Part shown: positions 47,768 to 57,277 of the stretch, in pieces | Position numbering within the stretch: position 1 is the first letter of the stretch | Layout of the letters: each line of letters starts with the position of its first letter | Source of the DNA: Pseudacidovorax sp. NFM-22 | GTDB taxonomy: Bacteria; Pseudomonadota; Gammaproteobacteria; Burkholderiales; Burkholderiaceae_C | Length of the DNA stretch: 64,000 nt | Assembly: GCF_021401245.1 (NCBI RefSeq) | Contig: NZ_JACBFY010000013.1 | Span: 1 to 64,000, forward strand | Direction of reading: 5' to 3' | Program-made: the position numbers and the translations under genes | Notes under the pieces: generated by a model | Database searches by the model: none | Seen by the model: the letters and a program-made list of their open reading frames with translations, nothing else | What the model was told of the DNA's origin: nothing

Positions 47768-49095
47768 GCTGCGAGCTCCAGTTCGCCGTACACCAGGCGG
47801 TCCTGGCGGCGGCGGAACTCGACGATGCGCGAACTCTGGTCGACGGCCACATTGGCCGAGGTCAGCAGCTCGCCCTTGCGGATCGGCTGCGTGACCTTGC
47901 CGCGTTCCAGCAGGCCGCAGGGCACGGCGCGCTGGCGGCGGGCGTCCTCGGCCGTCATGGCCCAGGCGCGGTAGGTGTACTCGCCGATGGCGTCCAGCGT
48001 GTCGCCGGGGCGCAGGTCGCGCTTGGCCACGGCGCACACCTCGGCCGTGGGCCGGGCGATGGGCGCCATGTCGGCGCGGTTGTAGAGCACGGCGCGCACG
48101 CAGGTCAGCGGCACTTCCAGGCTGCACAGGTGGTAGGGCCGGTAGAAGGTGTAGTACGGGCCCTTGCCGAGCTTGAGGTAGTCCATGCGCTCGCGCAGGC
48201 GCGGGTGCGCCATCTCGGCCACCACGAACACGCCCGGGGCCACGCCCTTGCCGATGGTGTAGTCGACCACGCCCTTGCGGCCGAGCACGCCGCCGTCCTC
48301 GCGCGGGACCAGCACCTGGCTCAGCTCCTCCAGCGAGCAGGACGGGCCGTGCATGCCGGGCACGTCGGGCACCAGGCCGGTGGCGTTGGCGATGGCGGAC
48401 ATTTCCACCGCCGTCTTGGAGCCGTCCACGAACTCCACCAGCATGCGCGGGTTGAGGTTCTTGGAATGCGCCTCGGCCGCGTAGTCGTCGGGCGTGGCGT
48501 CGATGTTGAGCGGGTTGTTCTTGCCCTTGCCGGCGGCGATGACCGGGTAGCCCAGGGCCGAGACGAACTGGATCAGCTCGATGGTGGAGCTGGGCTCATC
48601 GCCAGCGCCCAGCGAATAGATCACGCCCAGGCGGTCGGCCTCGTGCTTGAGGTAGGCGCCGATGGTGACGTCGGCCTCGACGTTCATCATGACCAGGTGC
48701 TTGCCGTGCTCCATGGCGGTCAGGCCGATCTCGGCGCCCACCGCGGGCTTGCCGGTGGCGTCCACCACCACGTCGATCAGGCCGCTGCGGCAGACCAGCT
48801 GCGCATCGGGCGTGACGGCCACGCGGCCGGCCTCGACGGCGCGGTCGAAGTCGCTCTGCGTCTCCACCACGCGATGGGCGTCGCCGCCGTGGCCGGCCTC
48901 CTGCAGCGCGCGCAGGGCGGCGGGCACGTGGATGTCGGCAATGGCCGCCACCACCACGCCGCGCATCTGCAGCACCTGCGTGACGATGTCCCCGCCCATC
49001 ATTCCCGAGCCGATCAGGCCGATGCGGATGGGCTTGCCCGTCAGGGCACGGGTTTCGAGATCGGCCGCCAGGCCGCTGGGAATGAATCCGCTCAA
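47764..49095 (-). CDS. Homoserine-dehydrogenase-like oxidoreductase with SAF domain (DXR-like/DRL family)
   Basis: 443 residues. A TTG start is read because AGGAG lies six bases upstream and no ATG fits. N-terminal Rossmann domain [13 protein letters not shown] (about 25-37), catalytic region with [15 protein letters not shown] and [15 protein letters not shown], and a C-terminal SAF domain ([20 protein letters not shown]). This is the COG4091-type family that includes DRL (DXR-II), an alternative 1-deoxyxylulose-5-phosphate reductoisomerase described in Brucella, but also members of unknown function. It heads the acoABC-type operon with a 4-base overlap and is linked to a polyol PTS. I infer oxidoisomerisation of a branched polyol phosphate; the substrate is unproven. 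Confidence 0.82.
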   Translation of the reverse strand: MSGFIPSGLAADLETRALTGKPIRIGLIGSGMMGGDIVTQVLQMRGVVVAAIADIHVPAALRALQEAGHGGDAHRVVETQSDFDRAVEAGRVAVTPDAQLVCRSGLIDVVVDATGKPAVGAEIGLTAMEHGKHLVMMNVEADVTIGAYLKHEADRLGVIYSLGAGDEPSSTIELIQFVSALGYPVIAAGKGKNNPLNIDATPDDYAAEAHSKNLNPRMLVEFVDGSKTAVEMSAIANATGLVPDVPGMHGPSCSLEELSQVLVPREDGGVLGRKGVVDYTIGKGVAPGVFVVAEMAHPRLRERMDYLKLGKGPYYTFYRPYHLCSLEVPLTCVRAVLYNRADMAPIARPTAEVCAVAKRDLRPGDTLDAIGEYTYRAWAMTAEDARRQRAVPCGLLERGKVTQPIRKGELLTSANVAVDQSSRIVEFRRRQDRLVYGELELAA

Positions 49096-49144
49096 GGGAG
49101 TCTCCTGAAAGTGTGGGGGGAGGAGGACCGGCTCGGCCCATGAC

Positions 49145-49178
49145 TGAACATTTGATTTTTATTTTGTCATTATGTTCA
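49145..49178 (-). promoter_or_regulatory. Shared operator element, DRL/aco operon copy
   Basis: On the minus strand TGAACATAATGAC, ten A/T-only bases, TCAAATGTTCA. Its ends TGAACAT and ATGTTCA form a perfect 7-bp inverted repeat. The same arrangement precedes gutM (42835-42868). It lies 50-83 bases upstream of the TTG start and just after the terminator of the SorC gene. Confidence 0.65.
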
Positions 49179-49232
49179 TCACACAGCAAGACCGGGCGGC
49201 GCGGACCACGGATCGGGGAAACCCGGAGGCAG

Positions 49233-49266
49233 CAAAAAGCCCCGCGTCGCGGTGCGAGGCGGGGCC
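49233..49266 (-). terminator. Rho-independent terminator of the SorC-type gene
   Basis: On the minus strand GGCCCCGC and GCGGGGC pair around a short loop and are followed by TTTTT. It starts 43 bases past the SorC stop and separates that gene from the downstream DRL/aco operon, which therefore needs its own promoter. Confidence 0.75.
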
Positions 49267-49308
49267 TGGGGGCGCGCCGGAAGGCGCGCGGCATCGGCGT
49301 GGGGAGGG

Positions 49309-50349
49309 TCAGCCTTCCTGGTCGATCTCCAGCATGCGGGCGGCGGCATGCTCGTCGGTGATCAGCACCGTGGGCTTGAACAGGCGCATGGTGGCGTGCA
49401 GCGCCCGTGCCTTGCCGACACCGCCGGAGGCCACGATGCGCTGCGGCACCTGGCGGATGGTGTCGGGCGGGATGGCCATCACGCACTCGTGGATGGGGTG
49501 GTCGATCAGCTGGCCGCGCGCGTCGTAGAAGTGGAACAGCGACTCGCCCACCGCCCCCAGGCGCAGCATCGAGCGGCGCACCTCGTCAGAAAGGTAGCCG
49601 TCGCGGAAGGCGGTGGCCGTCGGCGCCAGGTCGCCCACGCTCAGCAGTACGGCGTCGAGCTCCCTGGCCTTGTCGAAGACCTCGCCCAGGCCGCAGCCCT
49701 CGATCAGCATGCGGCGCGAGGCCGGGCTGTCCACCAGCGCCGGCGCATTCATCTGCAGGCATTCGGCCTGGAACAGGCTGGAGAAGCGCCAGGCGAATTC
49801 CGAGGGGTTGTAGCGCTTGATCTTGGTGATGCCGCCCAGCATCGAGACCACCGACAGGTCGGGCACCGGCGTCGTGCGGATGTAGCGCAGCGATTCGAGC
49901 AGCGTGCGGCCCCAGCCCAGGCCCAGCTTCATGCCCGGGCGCACCAGCTCCGACATGTACTGGCCGGTGGCCGCGCTCACGGCCAGGGCGGCGTCGGCCT
50001 CGGGGCTGGACAGCGGCGCCACCACCGCCTCGGCCAGGCCGAAGCGCCGCTCCAGCGCCCGCTCGAGGTTGACGCATTCGGGCACGCCGCTCTCGATGGT
50101 GAACTTGACCTCGTGCCGCTCCAGTGCGTCGTTGAGCAGGCGCACGACGGTCACCCGGCCCAGGCCCAGGCGCTGGGCGATGTCGTTCTGGGTCATGTCC
50201 TCGATGTAGTACATCCAGGCGGCGCGCAGACGCATGCGCCGGTTGCGGGCATTGGCGGTGACCTTGTCGGCGCCACCGTCCTGCGCCGCCGCTTCATCCG
50301 TCGACGTGGCTTTACGGTTCAATGGAGGGACCTCTTGCTTGGCGGACAC
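49309..50349 (-). CDS. SorC/DeoR-type sugar-binding transcriptional regulator
   Basis: 346 residues from a GTG; a TTG at 50322 with AGAGG upstream is a plausible alternative start. The helix-turn-helix lies near 40-85 (WMYYIEDMTQNDIAQRLG, then GRVTVVRLLNDALERHEVK). The rest is the SorC sugar-binding domain (GWGRTLLESLRYI, SVGDLAPTATAF, VASGGVGKARALHATM). SorC proteins bind phosphorylated sugars or polyols and control PTS or polyol operons. It lies directly upstream of the DRL/aco operon and is the best candidate binder of the TGAACAT elements at both operons. Confidence 0.9.
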   Translation of the reverse strand: MSAKQEVPPLNRKATSTDEAAAQDGGADKVTANARNRRMRLRAAWMYYIEDMTQNDIAQRLGLGRVTVVRLLNDALERHEVKFTIESGVPECVNLERALERRFGLAEAVVAPLSSPEADAALAVSAATGQYMSELVRPGMKLGLGWGRTLLESLRYIRTTPVPDLSVVSMLGGITKIKRYNPSEFAWRFSSLFQAECLQMNAPALVDSPASRRMLIEGCGLGEVFDKARELDAVLLSVGDLAPTATAFRDGYLSDEVRRSMLRLGAVGESLFHFYDARGQLIDHPIHECVMAIPPDTIRQVPQRIVASGGVGKARALHATMRLFKPTVLITDEHAAARMLEIDQEG

Positions 50350-50406
50350 CCCTTGCGTCCAGCCGGTATGCTACCCCCTGTACATAGTGCCTTGCCGGAG
50401 TCGCAA

Positions 50407-51213
50407 ATGTCTCGCAAACCCCAGGATGCCGCTGCCGCCAGTCCGGACAAGGCGCTGGCGCTCAAGGACGGCCTGCGCGAAGTGCGCTTCAACGTGAAGC
50501 AGGGCGTGCGCAAGCTGACCGAGGCGGTGGACGCCATGGCCTCGGCGCGCGACCTGCCGGCGCCCGGTCCGCTTGCCATGCTGGGCGAGCCCCTGGGCTT
50601 GGCCCTGCGCACCACCGCCTCGCTGCTGAGCAACGTGGACCACGCGGCCGTCAGCCTGCTGGCCGACGATGCGCCGCTGCGCGCCATGCAGGCGCCGCCC
50701 CTGCCCACGGCCCGCTATTTCGGCGGCAGCGCCGAGCCTGCGTTGTCGCTGCATGCCTTCACGGTGGACCACGGCTGGCGGCAGCGCCACTGGCTGAAGC
50801 GCTCGGGCCACGACCGCGTGTTCGTGCACGAAGCGGCGATCGAAGCCGCCGGCCTGCAGGCGCGGGACGACCTGGCCGCCGGCGGCGAGGGCGCCACGGC
50901 CTCGCAGGTGTTGGCCACGGTGGCGGCCGCCATGGTGGCGCAGGGCGCGCTGAGCGGGCCGATCATTCCCGCAGGCGAATGCGGCGACGACCTGCAGCGC
51001 CTGACGGCGCGCGGCGCCATCGTCGCCATGCTCGTCGGGGAAACCTACCCGCTGACCCCGGCGCAGGACCCGGCCCGGCGCTACCGTGACGCGCTGGACA
51101 TGGCCGACGACATCATGCGGGCCCAGGAGGAGGCATGGCTGCAGGCGCTCCGGTCCGACGATGCCGTCGGCGCACTCACCCGTTGGTTCGGCTTCGTGGC
51201 CCGGCATCTCTGA
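50407..51213 (+). CDS. Protein of unknown function, divergent from the SorC-type regulator
   Basis: 268 residues from the ATG at 50407. No signal peptide or membrane segment. Charged, helical N-terminus (LREVRFNVKQGVRKLTEAVD), a middle segment RYFGGSAEPALSLHAFTVDHGW, and a helical C-terminus ending ALTRWFGFVARHL. I do not recognise the family. It shares a 57-base intergenic gap with the SorC gene, which makes regulation by that protein possible. Codon use resembles neighbours. Confidence 0.65.
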   Translation: MSRKPQDAAAASPDKALALKDGLREVRFNVKQGVRKLTEAVDAMASARDLPAPGPLAMLGEPLGLALRTTASLLSNVDHAAVSLLADDAPLRAMQAPPLPTARYFGGSAEPALSLHAFTVDHGWRQRHWLKRSGHDRVFVHEAAIEAAGLQARDDLAAGGEGATASQVLATVAAAMVAQGALSGPIIPAGECGDDLQRLTARGAIVAMLVGETYPLTPAQDPARRYRDALDMADDIMRAQEEAWLQALRSDDAVGALTRWFGFVARHL

Positions 51214-51395
51214 CGCGGCGCCGGGCGCCACCACGCCTGCATGCGCGGTCTGGATTTCCCCCGACCAGTACAGGTTGTCGCGCCGGCTTCAAGAAAGCGG
51301 TCTAAGCTCCCGCTGCGCTTCATCATTCAACCCGGCCGACACGGCGCCCGACGCCCGTGCAAAGGCCCATTCCGTCATGAGGAGCTGATCCATCC

Positions 51396-52106
51396 ATGTC
51401 GACCTCGCCGTCGCCATCCAAACTTTCGCGCACCGAGCGCGCCGCGCGCAATGTCCGCGCGGCCCGTGCCGCCCTCTCCCGTGCCTCGCGCCGCGCCGTG
51501 ATGACGGCCGCCATGGCCCTGGGCGCCAGCCTGCTGATCAATGCCCAGGCGCATGCCGCCCCGACCGTGGGCCAGAAGGCGCCCGACTTCGTCGCCGTGG
51601 ACACCAACGGCCAGCGCCACCAGCTGTCCGACTTCGCCGGCAAGTACGTGGTGCTGGAATGGACCAACCCCGGCTGCCCCTTCGTGCGCAAGCACTACGG
51701 CAGCGGGAACATGCCCGCCACGCAGAAGGCCGCCACCGCGCGGGGCGCGGTCTGGCTGGCCATCAACTCCACCGAGCGCGCCGCCAGCGACTACCTGCCG
51801 CCGGCCGAACTGGCCGCGTGGATGAAGGCCCAGTCGGGCGCCCCCACCGCCGTGCTCATGGACGAGGACGGCATCGTGGGCCAGGCCTACGGCGCGCGCA
51901 CCACGCCGCACATCTTCATCATCGATCCCCAGGGCGTGCTGGTGTACGCCGGCGGCATCGACAGCATCGCCTCGGCGCGGCCCGACGACATCAAGGCCGC
52001 GACCAACTACGTGAACCAGGCGTTGGCCGATGCCTTCGGCGGCCGCCCGATCTCGGTGGCGAGCACCAAGCCCTACGGTTGCTCGATCAAGTACCGCACG
52101 GGCTGA
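51396..52106 (+). CDS. Exported thioredoxin-fold (redoxin/AhpC-TSA-like) protein
   Basis: 236 residues from the ATG at 51396. A long basic n-region precedes a hydrophobic stretch ([21 protein letters not shown]), so the true start may be the ATG at residue 36. The mature part is a peroxiredoxin-like thioredoxin fold: [32 protein letters not shown] with one cysteine where CxxC could be, and [20 protein letters not shown] second cysteine is near the C-terminus (YGCSIKY). It may be a periplasmic peroxidase or thiol protein. hemE follows. Confidence 0.82.
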   Translation: MSTSPSPSKLSRTERAARNVRAARAALSRASRRAVMTAAMALGASLLINAQAHAAPTVGQKAPDFVAVDTNGQRHQLSDFAGKYVVLEWTNPGCPFVRKHYGSGNMPATQKAATARGAVWLAINSTERAASDYLPPAELAAWMKAQSGAPTAVLMDEDGIVGQAYGARTTPHIFIIDPQGVLVYAGGIDSIASARPDDIKAATNYVNQALADAFGGRPISVASTKPYGCSIKYRTG

Positions 52107-52188
52107 GCGAGGCCGGCGGCGTCGGGGCGCCAGCCACCGCCGCCGCCAAGTCCGTCACGCACACGGGCCCCGCTGCGACAATCCGGCG

Positions 52189-53298
52189 ATGCCCTTCGCC
52201 CCCCTCCAGAACGACAGCTTCCTGCGCGCCTGCTGGCGTCAGGCCACCGACCACACGCCCATCTGGCTGATGCGCCAGGCCGGCCGCTACCTGCCGGAGT
52301 ACGTCGCCACCCGCGCCCGGGCCGGCAGCTTCATGGGCTTGGCCACCAACGTCGACTACGCGACCGAGGTCACGCTGCAGCCGCTGGACCGCTTTCCGCT
52401 GGACGCGGCGATCCTGTTCTCCGACATCCTGACCGTGCCCGACGCCATGGGGCTGGGGCTGTCCTTCGAGGCCGGCGAAGGCCCGCGCTTCGCGCGCACC
52501 GTGCGCGACGAGGCGGCGGTCGACGCCCTGCAGGTGCCCGACCTGGAGCGCTTGCGCTATGTGTTCGATGCAGTGGCCTCCATCCGCCGCGCGCTGGCCG
52601 GCCGCGTGCCGCTGATCGGCTTCTCGGGCAGCCCGTGGACGCTGGCCTGCTACATGGTCGAAGGCAGCGGCTCCAGCGACTGGCGGCATGCCAAGGCGCT
52701 GATGTACGGCCGCCCGGACCTGATGCACCGCATGCTGGCCGTCAACGCCGACGCCGTGGCGGCCTACCTCAACGCCCAGATCGACGCCGGCGCGCAGGCC
52801 GTGATGGTGTTCGACAGCTGGGGCGGGGCCCTGGCCGACGGGGCCTTCCACGAATTCAGCCTGGCCTACACCGCGCGCGTGCTGTCGCAACTCAAGCGCG
52901 AGGGCGCGGACGGCCAGCGCGTGCCGCGCATCGTGTTCACCAAGGGCGGCGGCCTGTGGCTGGAGGCCATGGCGTCCACGCTCGACTGCGAGGTGCTGGG
53001 CCTGGACTGGACGGTCGACCTGGCCGTGGCCCGCGCCCGCGTGGGCGAAGGCCCGAAGGGCAAGGCGCTGCAGGGCAACCTCGACCCCAATGTGCTGTTC
53101 GCGCCGCCCGGCCGGGTGGCGGCCGAGGCCGTGCGCCTGCTCGACCGTTTCGGGGCGCCGCACCGCGATCCGGCCACCACCGGCCCGACCCACATCTTCA
53201 ACCTGGGCCACGGCATCAGCCAGTTCACGCCGCCCGAGCATGTCGCCGCGCTGGTGGAGGCCGTTCATCGGCATTCGCGCGCCCAGCGGACTGCATGA
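52189..53298 (+). CDS. hemE: Uroporphyrinogen decarboxylase
   Basis: 369 residues from the ATG at 52189. Signature [35 protein letters not shown] (catalytic Asp), [16 protein letters not shown], and a C-terminal NLGHGI. It removes four carboxyl groups from uroporphyrinogen III to give coproporphyrinogen III in haem synthesis. Full family length. It is followed by 338 bases of non-coding DNA before priA. Confidence 0.97.
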   Translation: MPFAPLQNDSFLRACWRQATDHTPIWLMRQAGRYLPEYVATRARAGSFMGLATNVDYATEVTLQPLDRFPLDAAILFSDILTVPDAMGLGLSFEAGEGPRFARTVRDEAAVDALQVPDLERLRYVFDAVASIRRALAGRVPLIGFSGSPWTLACYMVEGSGSSDWRHAKALMYGRPDLMHRMLAVNADAVAAYLNAQIDAGAQAVMVFDSWGGALADGAFHEFSLAYTARVLSQLKREGADGQRVPRIVFTKGGGLWLEAMASTLDCEVLGLDWTVDLAVARARVGEGPKGKALQGNLDPNVLFAPPGRVAAEAVRLLDRFGAPHRDPATTGPTHIFNLGHGISQFTPPEHVAALVEAVHRHSRAQRTA

Positions 53299-53395
53299 CG
53301 GCCGGCCGCCGCTGCACGCATTGAGGGAGCAGCCAGCCCGCATGGGACGGGCACCGGCAGGGTTTTGTCGCTTTGTCAAGCCTCGGTGCCACTAC

Positions 53396-53404
53396 TTATG
53401 CACA
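53396..53404 (+). promoter_or_regulatory. DnaA-box-like site TTATGCACA
   Basis: Exact match to TTWTNCACA in the hemE-priA gap, 187 bases from a second match in the same orientation. Confidence 0.4.
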
Positions 53405-53582
53405 AAGTTCGTGCTGCGGTGCGCCATAACACCGGGCCTCTGCCACGGCGGAGCCCCTGCCGTCCAGCACTGCTAAGTGATTGATTCCTAGGGATTCGTC
53501 ACCCTGCCCTTTTTACGGGCAATCTGGCCAAGGCCTTGATTTGACGGGCTTTGGCGGCCTTCGCAGCCGCCTATCAACAAAG

Positions 53583-53591
53583 TTATCCACA
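53583..53591 (+). promoter_or_regulatory. DnaA-box-like site TTATCCACA
   Basis: Exact match to the strongest DnaA box, 46 bases before the priA ATG. DnaA control of a replication-restart gene is possible; the site alone does not prove it. Confidence 0.5.
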
Positions 53592-53636
53592 GGAACTCTG
53601 GATGACTGCCAAACTCCCGAAAAATCAAACACTTAG

Positions 53637-55784
53637 ATGTTGCTTGTCGAAACAAGCATGAACGAAGCGTCCCAAACCGGGGTTCGCGTGCGGGTGGCGG
53701 TGCAGACACCGGCCCACAGCGGCATCTCCGAACCTTTGACTTACGTCACGCCAAGCCCGGTGCCGGCGGGGGCGCTGGTGCGCGTGCCGCTGGGCCAGCG
53801 CGAGGTGCTGGGTGTGGTGTGGGGCGAGGCCGGGGAAGAGCCGGCAGGCACCACCCTGCGCGCCGTGGCCGCCGTGCTGGAGGGCCTGCCGCCCCTGCCG
53901 GCCGGCTGGCGCGACCTGGTGGAATTCGCGGCCCGCTATTACCAGCGCGCCATCGGCGAAGTGGCGCTGGCCGGCCTGCCGCCCCAGTTGCGGGAGCTGG
54001 GTGCCGACCAGCTCGCGCGGCGGCTGGCCCGCCAGCCGAAGGCTGCGGCGGCGCCCGTGGAAGGCGACGCGCCCCGCCCGCCCACCGCCGAGCAGGCGGC
54101 CGTGCTGGCCGAACTGCGCGCGGGCGATGCGGGCGTCTTCCTGCTGCACGGCAGCACCGGCAGCGGCAAGACCGAGGTCTACCTGCAGGCCGTGGCCGAG
54201 CTGCTGGAGGCCGACCCCGAGGCGCAGGCCCTGGTGATGGTGCCGGAGATCAACCTCACGCCCCAGCTGGAGGCCCGCTTCGTCGCCCGCTTCGCGCCGG
54301 TCTACGGCCCGGGCGCGGTGGTGTCGATGCACAGCGGCATGACGAATCCCCAGCGCCTGGCCAGCTGGCTGGCGGCACACCTGGGCCGCGCCCGCATCGT
54401 GCTGGGCACGCGCATGGCCATCTTCGCCAGCCTGCCCCGGCTGGCGCTGCTCGTCGTCGACGAGGAACACGACCCCAGCTACAAGCAGCAGGAAGGCGCC
54501 CGCTATTCCGCCCGCGACCTCGCCGTGTGGCGGGGCCGGCGCGAAGGCGCCCGGGTGCTGCTGGGCTCGGCCACGCCGTCGCTGGAAAGCTGGTGGGGCA
54601 GCCGCCCGGCGTCGGACGGCGATGCCGGCGGCCGCTACCGGCGCCTGTCCATGCCCACCCGCGTCGGGGCCGGCGACCTGCCCACCGTCCGGCTGGTGGA
54701 CATGAACCTGCAGCCGCCGCGCACCCGGCTGTCGGCGGCGCTGGTGGACGCCATCGCCCAGCGCGTGGCCCGCGGCGAGCAGAGCATGCTGCTGCTCAAC
54801 CGCCGCGGCTATGCCCCGGTGCTGGCCTGCGGCGACTGCGGCTGGAAGAGCGAATGCCCGCACTGCAGCGCCTACCGCGTCTTCCACAAGATCGACCGCA
54901 GCCTGCGCTGCCACCACTGCGGCTTTGCCGAACGCGTGCCGCGCGCCTGCCCGGCCTGCGGCAACCTGGACATCGCCCCCGTGGGCCGCGGCACCGAACG
55001 GCTGGAGGAGGAACTGGCCGAATTGCTGGCGGGCGTGCAGCGGCCCGAGGGCGAAGGCGGCGGGCCGGTGCGCATCGCCCGCATCGATGCCGACAGCACC
55101 CGGCACGAGGGCGCCCTGGCCCAGCAGCTGGCGCAGGTGCACGACGGCGCCGTGGACGTGCTGGTGGGGACGCAGATGATCGCCAAGGGGCATGACTTCC
55201 GGCGCATCACGCTGGTGGCGGCCATCAACCCCGACGGCGCGCTGTTCTCCAGCGACTTCCGGGCGCCGGAGCGGCTGTTCTCGCTGCTCATGCAGTCGGG
55301 CGGCCGCGCGGGCCGCGACAGCGCCTGGCTGGCGGCGCAGGGCAGCCGGGCGGAGATGTGGATCCAGAGCTTCCATCCGCAGCATCCGCTCTTCGCGGCA
55401 CTGCGGCGGCACGACTATGCGGCCTTTGCCGAACAGCAGCTGGAGGAGCGGCGCGCCGCCAGCCTGCCGCCCTTCGCCTTCCAGGCGCTGCTGCGTGCGG
55501 ATGCGCGGACGCAGGAGGCCGCCCAGGCCTTCCTGACGGCGGCCAGCGCGGCGGTGGACGATCTGCCCGAGGCGGCCGCCGTGCAGCGCTATCCGGCGGT
55601 GCCGCTGGCGATCCAGCGCGTGGCCAATGTGGAACGGGCGCAGATGCTGGTCGAAAGCGAATCACGGGTGGCGCTGCAGCGCCTGCTGGCGCACTGGCAT
55701 CCGCGGCTGCATGCGCTGCGGCGCGGTCCGGAGGGGCAGGGGATCATCCGGTGGCTGATCGACGTGGATCCCCAGGCGATCTGA
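53637..55784 (+). CDS. priA: Primosomal protein N' (replication-restart helicase PriA)
   Basis: 715 residues from the ATG at 53637; an ATG at 53658 is an alternative and closer to the usual family start. N-terminal 3'-DNA-binding domain (RVRVAVQTPAHSGISEPLTYV), Walker A GSTGSGKTEVYL, DEEH box in LLVVDEEHDPSYKQ, zinc cysteines in CGDCGWKSECPHC and CHHCGFAERVPRACPACG, motif TQMIAKGHDF and QSGGRAGRDS. It reloads the replisome at stalled forks. All helicase motifs are intact. Confidence 0.96.
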   Translation: MLLVETSMNEASQTGVRVRVAVQTPAHSGISEPLTYVTPSPVPAGALVRVPLGQREVLGVVWGEAGEEPAGTTLRAVAAVLEGLPPLPAGWRDLVEFAARYYQRAIGEVALAGLPPQLRELGADQLARRLARQPKAAAAPVEGDAPRPPTAEQAAVLAELRAGDAGVFLLHGSTGSGKTEVYLQAVAELLEADPEAQALVMVPEINLTPQLEARFVARFAPVYGPGAVVSMHSGMTNPQRLASWLAAHLGRARIVLGTRMAIFASLPRLALLVVDEEHDPSYKQQEGARYSARDLAVWRGRREGARVLLGSATPSLESWWGSRPASDGDAGGRYRRLSMPTRVGAGDLPTVRLVDMNLQPPRTRLSAALVDAIAQRVARGEQSMLLLNRRGYAPVLACGDCGWKSECPHCSAYRVFHKIDRSLRCHHCGFAERVPRACPACGNLDIAPVGRGTERLEEELAELLAGVQRPEGEGGGPVRIARIDADSTRHEGALAQQLAQVHDGAVDVLVGTQMIAKGHDFRRITLVAAINPDGALFSSDFRAPERLFSLLMQSGGRAGRDSAWLAAQGSRAEMWIQSFHPQHPLFAALRRHDYAAFAEQQLEERRAASLPPFAFQALLRADARTQEAAQAFLTAASAAVDDLPEAAAVQRYPAVPLAIQRVANVERAQMLVESESRVALQRLLAHWHPRLHALRRGPEGQGIIRWLIDVDPQAI

Positions 55785-55857
55785 GGCGCGCTCCCGCGGC
55801 TTCGCTGCCTTTCACCGCGGGGCGGTCACCCCAGCCCGTGGGGTGTGCCGGCGTCCC

Positions 55858-56085
55858 TCAGGCCTGACGGTGCTCGATGTGCCCGAGCGGCGGCTTGATG
55901 ACCTGCACGTAGGAAAGCACCCGCCGGCGCGTCGAGCGCAGGCGGACGGCCCACGCGCCGATCGCGAGCAGCACGGCGCCAGCCGCCAGGAGGGCGGCGG
56001 CCCATCGCACCTGGCCGTGCGCGGCCATTGCACCCACCGCGGCCAGTGCCGCCACGGCGACCATCACGCGAACCCATGTTTGCAT
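55858..56085 (-). CDS. Small two-segment membrane protein of unknown function
   Basis: 75 residues with two hydrophobic segments (VRVMVAVAALAAVGAMAA and WAAALLAAGAVLLAIGAWAV) followed by a basic cytosolic tail, RLRSTRRRVLSYVQVIKP. GAGGTTC precedes the ATG. It has no recognised family. It sits alone between priA and the AEC transporter gene. Confidence 0.6.
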   Translation of the reverse strand: MQTWVRVMVAVAALAAVGAMAAHGQVRWAAALLAAGAVLLAIGAWAVRLRSTRRRVLSYVQVIKPPLGHIEHRQA

Positions 56086-56201
56086 GATCAGAACCTCTGA
56101 AACATGCGCTCACATTAGGCCGGACGGCGGCTGCGCGGCGTAGGAATACCTCGCATGCCGAGGGTGACGAAAGGCCTATGGCGCTCGGCCGCGGCCGCCG
56201 A

Positions 56202-57176
56202 TCAGCGCAGGAGGGCCACCGCGAGCGGGAAGCTCAGGAAGGCGCCGACGGTCGTCCACAGGATGATCCGCGCCACCCGGCCGGTGTCCGCGCCGTAGCG
56301 CTCGGCCAGCATCGAGACGTTGCTGGCGCTGGGCAGCGCCGCCGTGAGCACCAGCGCCACGCCGGCCAGCGGCGACAGCCCGGTGCCTGCAGCCGCCAGC
56401 GCCGTCACCAGTCCGAGCACCAGCAGCGGATGCACCAGCAGCTTGAAGCCCACCACCGGCAGCAGGTCGCGCAGCGCGGCGCGCCACGGCGGCTGCGCGC
56501 CGCCCTCGCGCGCCCGCAGGGCCGAGCGTGCCAGCACCGCGCCGATGGTGAACAGCGCCGCCGGCGACGCCGCGTCCGCCAGCATGCCCACCGTGCGGTC
56601 GACCGGCGCCGGCAGCCGCCACTGCAGCGCGGAGGCCAGCGCGCCCAGCACCATCGACCAGGGCATCGGGTTGCGCACGATGCCGCCCAGCGCGCGCCGC
56701 ACGGCCTGCGCCGCCGCGCCGCCCTCGTGCGTGTCCAGCCGCGACAGGGCGATGCACAGCGAGGAGGTCAGCACCATGTCGAAGGCGATGGTGACGATCA
56801 CCGGCCCGGCCACCGCGGGCCCCAGCAGGGCTGCCAGCAAGGGCACGCCCATGAAGCCGGTGTTGGGAAAGGCGGCCACCAGCGCGCCGAAGGCGGCGTC
56901 GTTCCAGGGGTGTCCGGTGCGCCGCGCGGCGGCGGTGGCCAGCGCCACCATCGCCAGTGCGGCCACGCCCCACGCCAGCGCCACCCGTGCATCGAGCAGC
57001 TGCGCCAGCGGCGTGCCGGCCGCGAAGCGGAACAGCATGCAGGGCAGCGCGAAGTACAGGACGAAGACGTTCAGGCCCGGAATCGCCTCCAGGGGCATCA
57101 GGCCGCGCCGGGCGGCCAGGTAGCCCAGGGCGATGAGCGCAAAGAAGGGGAAGGTGGCGGCGAAGACGGCGAGCAC
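56202..57176 (-). CDS. AEC (auxin efflux carrier) family transporter
   Basis: 324 residues from the GTG at 57176, which begins just before the first membrane segment (LAVFAATFPFFALIALGYLA); an ATG at 57215 would add 13 residues. About ten hydrophobic segments in two halves; AFPNTGFMGVPLLAAL and LPSASNVSMLAERYG are the two paired motifs of the family. Bacterial AEC proteins move malate, malonate or other organic anions. It is divergent from the Rep-type helicase gene. Confidence 0.88.
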   Translation of the reverse strand: MLAVFAATFPFFALIALGYLAARRGLMPLEAIPGLNVFVLYFALPCMLFRFAAGTPLAQLLDARVALAWGVAALAMVALATAAARRTGHPWNDAAFGALVAAFPNTGFMGVPLLAALLGPAVAGPVIVTIAFDMVLTSSLCIALSRLDTHEGGAAAQAVRRALGGIVRNPMPWSMVLGALASALQWRLPAPVDRTVGMLADAASPAALFTIGAVLARSALRAREGGAQPPWRAALRDLLPVVGFKLLVHPLLVLGLVTALAAAGTGLSPLAGVALVLTAALPSASNVSMLAERYGADTGRVARIILWTTVGAFLSFPLAVALLR

Positions 57177-57277
57177 GGCCGCGCATTCTCGTCGCTGGCC
57201 CCCCGCCAGTATCATTGCGCGCTTTTGCGTCCGGCCGATCCAGCGTCGCGGCGCGTGCAGCCCTCCCCCCTCTCGCC

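Larger units (their letters stand above)
53299..53636. other. Non-coding region before priA with two DnaA-box-like sites
   Basis: No gene is seen. It is less GC-rich than its surroundings. TTATGCACA (53396-53404) and TTATCCACA (53583-53591) match the DnaA box consensus TTWTNCACA. A short TGCCC-TTTTTAC-GGGCA stem lies near 53506-53523 without a following T-run. No obvious tRNA or small RNA was recognised. Confidence 0.6.

Noticed and set aside
49238-49266. Small RNA between the SorC gene and the DRL operon
   Set aside because: The GC stem followed by T5 is fully explained as the terminator of the SorC gene; no separate promoter for a short RNA was seen.
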